DNA from: Mugil cephalus | Taxonomy: Eukaryota; Chordata; Actinopteri; Mugiliformes; Mugilidae | Assembly: GCF_022458985.1 (NCBI RefSeq) | Contig: NC_061785.1 | Span: 2,349,816-2,413,815, forward strand | DNA length: 64,000 nucleotides | Direction: 5' to 3' | Shown here: piece by piece, positions 1 to 10,800 of the stretch | Layout: each line of letters starts with the position of its first letter | Numbering within the stretch: the first letter of the stretch is position 1 | Notes under the pieces: generated by a model | Database searches by the model: none | Told to the model about the DNA's origin: nothing | The model's input: only the letters and a program-made list of their open reading frames with translations | Made by a program: the position numbers and the translations under genes

Positions 1-1877
1 GCTGTCGGCCATGACTCCGCTTCCACTCAGCGGGAGGAACTGGCTCGCCTGCTTTTATCCAAGAGAAGAGTCTGAAGGCCACACCTAGATGATGTGAAGC
101 TTCACAGTTTCACCGCCCCTGGAACCAAGCAAACACCCCCCCTCCCACCAACACTCCAGCAGCAGCAGCAGGGTGGAGCTCCCTCTACAAACCACCAGGA
201 AGGTGTAGGGTTGCATTCCTGCACATGTTCTGTGTTTCAACGTGGACTGAAACGAGTCGTCGGCCGCTCTGCAAACAGTCCTGATAATGAGGAAGTGAAG
301 CTGCAGCCTGTTGTTTGCTCGTCTGCCTCCTCCTCCACATGTGATCACTTCTCATGTGTCCTCTCCTTCCTCTGCTTCTTCTTCTTCTGTTGCCGCTGCG
401 TCTGCTCCAAAGTTCAAGAGGAAACTTAGAAACAGACTGAAACTGGTCTGAGAGCAGCTCCAGACCAGATACTGCCACCAAGTGACCAGACACAAACACT
501 GAGGAACCAGGAAAAGCTCAATGAAAAGCCTGTGGTCATGTGACTGCTTACGTGTGTGCTCAGCCAATCAGAGATCAGTGTTGGTATCTTCCTCGTTCTT
601 CCCTTTATTCCAGATAATCTACTCTCATTGTTCTCTGTATTTGTTTTGGTGACAATTTATTTTTTTTTTCCTAGTGGATTATTTTTTTATATTTTCCACA
701 GATAATGTTTTTATAGCAAATAAATAAACAATTAAAATTGTATAAAGCATTTAAAGATTTTCTCAGACAACTTTTAAAATTTTAAGTTTTTATCCTGGTT
801 GAAAAATGCTAAAGAACTGAGAAATGTTTTAAATGTTTTAAATTAGTTTTGTTGTTAAAAATAAATAATTAAATTATTAAAAATAAAAAATGATTTAGAA
901 AAACATATTTTGTATATTTATTTTTTTCTTCATTTGAATAAATAAAATGTCTGTAAATGTCTGTATTTTGTGTTTTCTGCTATTTGAAATAAATAAACAA
1001 TAATAATTGTATAAAACATTTAAAATCTATTAAGAAAAGAAAGAAACACTAGACTAGAACACACTAAAGAAACACTAAAGAATAGTGGTATTTTTATGGA
1101 ACAAAATAAATTAATTAAACAATAAAATAAAAAACAAAAAATACAACAAATAATTTACCAGAAACCCTATAAAATTATTATCAGTAAATATAAATCCCAA
1201 ATTAGTTTAGTTTAGTTCCATCTGTTTGGATGTCAACTTTTTAATTTAGTGTTATTGTTTTTTTGTTTGTTTGTTTGTTTGTTTTTAATGGTTGAAAATG
1301 TTAGGATTCCTCTAGACATGTGTTTACTGGAATAAAAGACAATAAAACAACTTTTAATACATTAAAATCAAATTAACGTTTATTCTCAGAGAAAGAAAAT
1401 AAAAAGATTCCACACCCACTTAAAGACACGTCCATGTCTTCGTGTCCTGCAGCTACAGAGGTAAGAAATTAATCAAAGAAACAAAAGTAACCAAAGATTT
1501 ATGTGATTAAATAGAATAAAAAATAAAATACAATAAATTAAATCTATTTCTCTAGCAGAGCTCCCTTTAGTATTTATGCTGTTTTTATTTCTTATTGTCT
1601 GGTCTCAGTATTTTTTATGCTGCTACTAAGAAGAGAGTCACTCACTGGACCCAAAATCTGAATAAAAATAAAATACATTTATAAAATACTGCCTTCAGCT
1701 TGTTTATCATTATTATTGTGTTAAATGGGACCAATCACGTCCTGGTGTTTGTGCTGAACCATCTGTTAGTGTTGGATATTTATCAAAGTTCGTGTCAGCT
1801 GATGATATTAATTATTGATTCAAAGTCCGGTGGACGGAGGTTTTGGTCTAAACAGTTTTTCTCTTGCCCCCCCTCCA
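1..1877. other. Left-edge intergenic sequence, mostly AT-rich
   Basis: No confident gene lies here. Bases 100-600 are mixed composition with short overlapping reading frames on both strands that resemble nothing I know. Bases 600-1700 are strongly AT-rich with many runs of T and A and no exon-like structure. The segment just left of 1878 is the presumed 3' UTR of the minus-strand desaturase gene. A possible start codon of another minus-strand gene at the extreme left edge is described under findings. Confidence 0.6.
1584..1589 (-). terminator. Candidate poly(A) signal of fads6
   Basis: The plus strand reads TTTATT, so the minus strand carries AATAAA about 290 bases past the fads6 stop codon. 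The region is AT-rich, so a chance match is quite possible. Confidence 0.3.
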
Positions 1878-4800
1878 TCACTGAATCCCCACCAGGTCTG
1901 TGATGGGAGGAGCAAACACCATCAGTTCCTGGTATTTGTGGAAGAAGAGCTGGAGGCGGGACAGGTAGCCGTCCTCCTGGTAGGGAAGCTGCTTTTCACT
2001 CAGATACTTGGACACGATGGGCTTCACCTGCACAGCAGGAAAAAATAAAAATAAATATAAACTAGTTTGAATTAGTTTCTCACAGTTTTAAACGTCTGTC
2101 GCTCAGGAATGAACAATAATACGAGAGATAACAACATCTTCCTGGATGCTAGTTGTTAGCATAACAATGCTAGATGTTGTAAGAATGCTAGAACTTAGTC
2201 TAGTTTGATGGCATCAGGATGCAAGTGACTAGCCTGGAAATGCTAGTTGTTATAAAGATAGCGACTAGCCCCCAGGATGCTAGAATTTAGTCCACAAAGG
2301 CTAATCATTAGGATAACAATGCTAGTTGTAGTAAGAATGCTAGAATTTAGTCTAGTTGTTAGCAGCAGGATGCTAGTTACTAGCCCAAGAATGTTAGTTG
2401 TTGTAAGATTGCTAGAATTTAGTCTAGCGATGTTAAAGGTTAGCATATGGATGCTAACCACTGCATTTAGTTTTTATAGGGATGCTAGGGACTAGCTTAA
2501 GGATGCTAGCATTTTCAAGGATTTCAAAGACTAGCTAGACTAAGCTAGAGCTAGTCTAGGGATGGTAGCTGTTAGCCATGTTAGTCAAATATCCAGTGGT
2601 CCTTCTGTGGTTTCTAGACACAGACGGTTGCCTAGCAGCATGTTGATGGTTGCCTAGCAGCAGCGTTCTCACAGCTTATGGCTCACGTTGATGCGTTTTG
2701 AGGCGACGTCGTCGTACCTTCAGACACATGTTGTCCGACAGGAAGGGGAAGAGGTGGTGCTCCACGTGGCAGTTGATCAGAGAGTGTCCGAACATCCAGT
2801 CCAGCAGAGGGTTCCGGGGCAGGTTCAGGACGCCGTGGGTCATCTGGTAAATCCTCTTGGGTCGATGAGTTGGTGAAAACATTGGAAGACCAATGTGCTG
2901 CAATTGGAGACAGAATGAAAACAGTAACTCAGAAATAAATGAAGATTAAACCGTTTTGCCTCTCAGTCCCTGAACTTTCACTGATAAACATTTGTTTTTG
3001 TCGTCTGGCTGCACAGAGTTACTTTTTCCCGAGGAAGTAAATTTAAAATGACCCATAATTTCTTGACTTTTAATAAAACAGAACTGCAATTCAACATTTG
3101 AAGCTTTTTTCATTCAGCCAATCAGAGAAGATCAAGGAAACAAGAATGCCAGGTTGTTTTAACATAGACGGGGTCTATGTCCATTATTGATCAGACGGGG
3201 TTGACTCTGAAGCACCAAAGGACGGTTGTTGTGTAAAGTGGAATTTGTTAATACCCCTGAAATGCATTCTGGGATATCTGGCTGTACAAGGTCCATACAA
3301 TGTATGCATTGATAAAAACATGCAGGGTAAGGACTTGGACTCTGATGGTTCTTTGAAGTGGATCAAGACATGGACAAGAACAGATAAGAATTAACGTGTC
3401 TTTGTCTGACGCATGGGTTTGATTCCCTTAATCCCATCACAAATGTGAAGCTGTGATCTAAAGCCTGAAAGAAGACCCTGGTCTCTTGCTGGAGTATGTC
3501 CCGCTGACATGGAGGGGGTGGAGCTTATGACCTATACTGCAGCCAACCACCAGGGGGAGCTCTGCTAGCTTAGGCGTCACTTTAGAGGAGCTTTATATAA
3601 AGTCTACAGTTTCAACAAAATCAGTTCCAGAGTTCCCATGAGTCAGGACTCCAGCCAACAACAACTCCAGAATAATTGGGTCGACAGGTTTTCGGTTCGA
3701 CCCCCTCCCAGTGAGAACAAACACCCCTCCACCAAAACCCCGCCCTCCCTCCGTTAGATCCAGAGTTCACCCCCTCAACCTGTGTTTCCTAATCCACCTT
3801 CACACACTTTGATGAGAACAATACACAATGAGCTGCAGGACTCAGGCTCCATCTGGGATATTCATGCATGAATTGTTCCTTGTTATGTCTCATCTATGGG
3901 AACACAATGCTGCATTCAACAGCCTCACAACACTCTGTCACAAGGAAAATCTAACAAATATACAGCAACACTGATCAAAATCAAAGAAATACAAATCAAA
4001 GAATACTGTACTTTGATCTGGGATGTTTTAAATGGTTGGGAGGATAATCTGGGACTTTATCATTAATACACAAAACTAATTTCACATCACATGCAAGTCA
4101 CATGTTTCAACATATCTTTCCTCTTCTTAATCTTAATCTGAATGAACTAAACTCATTTATTAATTTGTTGTTTTTATTCCTTTGACTAGTAGTAGACAAT
4201 AAAATGCTTAATTTCTCATTTTGTACCCATTTTGTAACCACTGATAGTCATTCAGTTTGTGAGATACACAAAGTTGCCCATGTGTGAACACATTACGTAA
4301 ACAAATATCTGAGCGGTGGCTTTTATACTTTTTCAGATGTAGCGCTTTTGAACAGATGATCATAGCTAGAAAATATACATCAAACTGCTTCAGTATTTAT
4401 ATTTTATGAAACCGTACAATCGTGTGAAGGTTTTAATAATAATAAGTCAAAATATTCAGTTTGTAGTGCACACTATTAATATAGATTAAAAATGAATGAA
4501 ATTTAAACATGATTAATTGTATTTCTTAGTGTGGACGTCAAAGGTTATTGTACTGTTTTGTTTTTTGTTTATTTTTTGTTCATTCATTTAAGTTTCCTTT
4601 TGTAAAATATAGAAGGATTCAAGTTAAATAACTGATGGAGAAGAGGTGAGACTAGATAAGTTTACTTCTTCTTTTTTGAATATATTCCATGTTTCATTCT
4701 TTTATTTAATTTATCTTTTTCTTTTGAATGTATTAGAAATAAATAAGCCACATAAAGGCACATAAAGAGTTTAATATTACTTACATTTTGTAAAGTATCT

Positions 4801-7800
4801 TGACGTAGTGGGAGTTAATAACCTGGAACCTTTTCCACCCTGATGAGCAACAACAACTCTTTATCTGAGCTCATCACAAAGCTCATTTATCCGTTGTCAT
4901 CACACACTTCAACACAAACATGTCAGACTGAGAGAAATCCCTGATTTATAGAAACTAAACCAGGAACTGAGCCTCATCACACTGATTAAATCCTAGAGGA
5001 GCTCCTCTCTGATATGTAATCTTGGCTCATTTTACTGAAGAAACTAACACTTAAACCCTATTCACATGCAACTAGTTTTATCTGGGACCTCTGGTAATTT
5101 GTGATAACATTAGAGGTCGTCTGTGATCTGTGCAAATCATCCATGTCTGTAATTTGTAAAATAAAAATTCAATATTTCTGGTAACACAGAGGTCCTGAGA
5201 TAAAACTAATCTAGTGTAAATCAGCATCTCTTTGTTGCTGTTTTTTTTTTTTTAATATAAATTAGAATTTGTAAAGTAATTAAAGCTGTCAGAAAGTGTA
5301 GATTGTTCTCTGATCTGCAGCAGAGACGTAACTATGGATATTTGAAATTAGAGTAAAAGAAATGTAGTTTGTTTATCCACATGAAACTCAGACGTAGAAG
5401 GTAATATCTGATCGCACTTGTGTGAAACTCTGCTGATGTTTTAAGTCATTTTCATGCAGAGAAGGACACAAAAACCTTAAAGCGGTGCTGCCTTTTGGTT
5501 TTATGTGACAATAAATAACATATCTAAGAAAATAATCACACTTCTTTGTTCTCACCTGGAAGATGTTGACGTGGATGTAGGGCACAGAAAACATGGCCCT
5601 GCACACCAGCATACAGATCAAGGCGCTGCAGGGCGACCTGAACCCGGACACGTTGATGAGCAGCCAGTACTGAGAGTAGAGGCCCAGCGTCACCATCAGG
5701 ACCGTCCTCACCGCCTGGACCAAGGAGTCTCCTCTGAGCTGGGCTGAAATCAGAAACCATCACAGGTATGAGAATAAACTCACACCACGGTGGCAGAAAT
5801 GAGGTGAAGTCGAGACTGGAAGAGGATCAGAGGGTCAGAAAAGATTCTCGACTCTGTGCTGATTGTCACATTTAATGTTGAAATACCCTGGATTTACCTG
5901 AGCTACATAGTCCAGAGCCTCCTGGTGGATAATTAGTTCATGCATGATTAACTTTCAGCTGCTATTCAACAAGTTGTTTAATGTGGAATTGGTGCAATGA
6001 GGAGCTACTCATTTCATGTGGCAAGACACTTCCCGTGGTGGAAAAGATGTTTGAGAAGGGTCAAATCATTGGCTGCATCAAGCAGAGGAAACATCTAGAA
6101 ACTACTAAAAGTGGTTTAAGAACTTTATTAAAAACTGGAAGGATAGTGGAGAACCATGGTCTACCAGGAAGAAATAAATCCTGATTGATGGTGATGGAAG
6201 AAAAGCAGCAGTAGAACTCAGGGCTGTGTTTAATAGTGGAAGGAAGAGCATTTCACACCATGGACAATGTGAAGGGAACTCAACTCAGGTCATGTGGTCT
6301 GATGAGTCCAGAGTGATGGGGCATCAGGGGAAGAAGAGAGCTTTTTTGTTTTTAAGCTAACCGTTTGTAGCAAATTATTTTTGAGCTGTTTGTATAGCCG
6401 TTTGTTTTAGCTAACTTTTATTAGCAAATTGTTTTTAAGCTGTTTTCTACCTAGCCATTTTTATTCATTTAAACATTTTAACTTTTTTTTTTTAGCTATC
6501 TGGGGTTTCAGCTCTTTATTAGCTAGGTGTAAGCTGTAAAATTGCTGAAAGGATGCGAGCCAGCCAGGAGTCGAACCTAGAATCTTCTGATCCGTGGTCA
6601 GACGCGTTATCCATTGCGCCACTGGCCCATGCCTCATGGCACCTAGCCATTTTTTTCCTAACCATTTACTTAGCTAGTTGTTTGAGCTGTTTTGTACCTA
6701 ACCGTTTTTAGTTAACTGTTTTAGTTAGCCACTTTAAGCTAACCGTTTTTTTTAAGCTAACTGTTTTAGCTAAGGGTTGTTTAACTATTTTTAGCTAACT
6801 GTTGCTAAAGTGCTATCATCTGGGGTTGTCTTTTTTCGCCAACTGGTTTTTTTTTTTTTGGCTAAGTGTTTATTCAGCTAGTTGTTTTAGCTGATTTTTA
6901 CCTAACTGTTTTAGCTGTTTTTTTTTGTTTGTTTTTGTTTTATCTAACCATTTTGAGCTAATTGATTTTTAGCTATTTTCTAGCTACCTTGGGTTTCAGC
7001 TCTTTATTTAGCTAAGTTTTTTTTTTTTAAGGTAAACGTTTTTAGCAACCCTTTGTTTGTCCCACAGTTGGAAAATTGCTGAAAAGGGGCGAGCCAGCCA
7101 GGAGTCAAACCTGAAATCCTATGTTGCGCAGTCAGACATGTTATCCATTGCGCCACTGGCCCATGCAGGCCACTGTTTACCTAGCCATTTTAAGCTAACC
7201 GTTGTTTAAGCTGACCATTTCGATGACTAGTTTGGGTTAGCTATTGCTAAATTCCTATGATGTAGGGTTGCTGCAATTGCTCAGGTTCATCAACACTGGT
7301 CTCAAATAATAAGGTCAGCTGAATACACTGAATGACCGGGTTTTTCCAACCATGTAATTTTCTTCCATGTTCCAAGATGACAACACCAGGATTAATGGGG
7401 CTCAGATAGTGAAAGAGTTTTTCAAGGAGCATGAGACCAGATCAGAGTCTAGACCTGAACCTCACAGAAAATGTTTGGGATGAGCAGGAGAAGCTTTGAT
7501 TAGTGGTCAGACTCTGACATCATCAATACAAGATCTGAATTAAAAACACTGGATGGAATAAATCTGGAGACATTGTAGCAGCTTCTTATTGGATCAATGA
7601 AGTCAAAGCTGGAGGAGCTCCACCCACAGACTAATAGTGAGTCTTTTACCGAATGCAACCAGTGGTGTGATGATGGGGACGGCCAGGGGGGCGATGAACA
7701 GGTAGACAGTGCGAGGCAGGAAAGGAGCCTTCCAGATGCTGGAGTCTCCGAGGCCGATGACGTTGGTGTGAGCGTGGTGCATCTTGATGTGACCCTGGAC

Positions 7801-10800
7801 TCCGGCTCGCGCTGAGAATGAACCACAGACCTGAGGAGGAGGACACGGAGAAAAGACAAGAAAGGTTATGATGACAAAAGGAACTGTTATATTTGTCCCC
7901 ATTACAGGCACACAGAGTAGGCAACATACAACTGAGTGGAAAAGATCAGTTAAAGTAAGTAGCATTGAATAAACCAGCTGGCATACATATATATATATAT
8001 ATCTATATATATAACATGAATGAAAAACACACACCTGGTGATGAGTAATGCAAATGACTGAACAACATATTGAATATATATTAACAGTCCCTGTTTTTAG
8101 ATTCATACTCCTTTTAATTCCTGCTGGATTCATTCATGCTGTGCTATGTCAGTATCTCTCTTCTTTGTCTCTCTTTTTTCAGATGTTTAAACCACAGAGG
8201 CAAACCTTAAAAAAAAAATGTATTAGCCACTTTTAATAAGGGGTTTTTATTTTTGTACCTACCTATTTTTGTACCTCAAGAGTTTCCTTGGTACTTTCCT
8301 TTCCTTCTTGTTAGTTTGCCACATATAAAACTGTTCATTTTAATATAAAAGCAGAATTGGAAAAAATGATATCCCAATCGCTACAAATGAGTACTGTGAA
8401 TTAGCAACGTAGCATGTTACTATTGACTGTATTTTTTAAAATTTCTGTGTCATATCAAACTAGAAAGTCAATAAGCATTAATAAACAAGTTTATTAAGAA
8501 CAACATTAGATGATGAGGATTTTATCCTGTTATCGGCTGTAGAATGAATCCACTGAAAAATCATGTTTTTACACCGACTGGTGTATTGACCCTTCGCTAC
8601 CACTAGATGACAAACTACAGTGTCTCCTTATGAGGACAAAACTAAAATTTAACGTCACCATATGAGGACACAGGGCCTCAGGAGGAATGAGGCCTTAGTG
8701 CAGGTGTTCAGCTGTTCCTTTTTGCATTGCTCTAGGACACCAGATCAGTCGTGTCTTTAACCTTTTAGAAGAAAATGACGTATTGCATCATGCAGTATTT
8801 ACTCAAATACAACTGGTGTCCAGAGCTCTGATTGGTTCAAAAAGATGCTGCTGTCCCATAAACCACTCAGAGGAATGTTAAAGGGTTAAAGAAGCTGCTA
8901 CAGAACTGTTTATGATAAATAATAATGATTTTAATAATGATATTAATGATGACTCCATTATTGTTTATCTGTGCACATCTCACCTCGATGAAGAAGACGG
9001 ACCAGAACTTCCCCCAGGCCTGAGACTCGGTCAGAGCCCCGTGACTGGCCAGGTGCGTCCCTTTGAAGGTGATGACGCCGTGGGCCATTCCCATGAGGAG
9101 CCCCCCCGCTGAAAACCACAGGAGCTGAGAGGAGCCGAGCAGCAGGAAGGCTGCAAGACAAAACATGAAAACCAGATAAGAGCTGCATCAACGGACTTCA
9201 GATATTTAATTTATCTTTGACCTCGTACGGTCCAACAGGAACCCTCCACAGGCCCGATATCACTGAAGGTCAGGAGTACGAATAAATAACAATGAATACC
9301 CTGCCTAGCATTTTAGCTTATTGTTTTGGTTTTAAAGCTCACAGCAGAGGATGAATGATTAGCAGGAATGCTGCTTCCTGACACTTCTAGACTGTGAAAC
9401 TGAGGCAACAGTTTGAAAACGCTTTAAAGTTACTTAATTTAAAAGTATTTTTTGAGACAAAATTCAAAAATTTCTCAAATACATTAAAAGCTTCCATAGA
9501 GGAGGCTGGTGGTTCGTCACTAAGCACAAAATTAATTTATTTATTATGAGACAAATTATGAATCGGTGAAAATAACTAAACTAAGGCTTTTCTTTTAACA
9601 CTTAGCTCAATATAGCTACCAAATACAACAATAAATACAGAAAGATAGTGTTTCTTTAAGTTCACTGCCCTCTAGTGGCTGCAACAAAGAAGAAGGAAGT
9701 CATTTGATCGTTGTTGTGACTGTCAGAGCAGATAAATGGGTCAGTAAAACATCGATTTGTTTGCACTCCATGACTTCAACCACCTGTAGATTAACGTTAT
9801 CTATACAGCCCCTTTTATGTCTTGAATGGCTCCACAGACTGAAAATACACTGACTAATGCAACAGTAAGAGATAAGCAGAGGGTTAGAGAGAAGGTTTGA
9901 CTAAATAAACACAGCGTTAGTCTGGAAACGGAGGGAAATATGTACGTTTTTATGACTGAAGTGGACTAATGGACCCACAGTACTAGGTCATTGACTGAAC
10001 CTCTAATCTGAGTCACCAGGAGGATCAGATTAAAGGAAACTCCATCCGTCCCTGGAGGCGAAAGAGCTGCTTGTATCTGACACCATTTCATCACACGTTA
10101 ACCCTTTGCTTTTATTTACCTTTTTTTTTTTTTTTTAATACTTATTTAGTAGTTAAAATCCTCATTTTATTTTATCAGTTAGTCCAAAACCTTAACAGAA
10201 ACAATATCTACGATGTTTGAATGTCACAGACATACTCTAATTTACCGTCCACCCCTAACAGCAGAGTTTACTGATGGTCATATGATAAAACTCTCTCTTG
10301 ATACGATGCACCTCGTATTTCAAAGCAACCTATTTTAAGGTGTTAAGTCACAAGCTCAAAAACTCTGACACCTCTTAAGCTGCAACTAAATTCAGGTCAG
10401 AAACAAATATTTCTAACCCTATCACATCCTCTTAAAGACGTCCTACGATGCATTTTTTTCTTCTTCTTTTAAGGGAAACAAGGCTGCTGCAGAACTAAAC
10501 CACGTCAACTACAGCCAACATCTTCAAGTTTGTCTAAAAGCAACGAACAACAATAGATAGTGGCCCTAGTTCCTAAGTGAGGTCAGTCAGTAGCCGGTGA
10601 CCAGTGACCCATAATAAAACAGGACACCATGAATCAACAGCGAGCAGCTCGGTTTTCTGGAAACGCAAGAAAATAAAAGACGATAAGAGTTGAAAATATT
10701 TGATCAAATTGTAAGTGATTAACTAATGATTTGTGTAAAAAAAATATTATTATGCATATTCCTTTGACTTTTATTTTGACTTTTATAAGGGATAAACTTT

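Larger units (their letters stand above)
6345..7237. repeat. TTTTAGCTAACC-type repeat block with duplicated tRNA-bearing unit
   Basis: The block consists of degenerate TTTTAGCTAACCGTTT repeats. It contains two related units of roughly 530 bp. Each has GGTTTCAGCTCTTTATT, then a short spacer with AAAATTGCTGAAA, then a tRNA-Arg-like sequence, then GCCCATGC and more TAGCTAACC repeats. A second copy of the Tc1 boundary sequence (ATCTGGGGTTG, near 6815) suggests the unit was duplicated after or during insertion into the Tc1 element. Confidence 0.7.
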
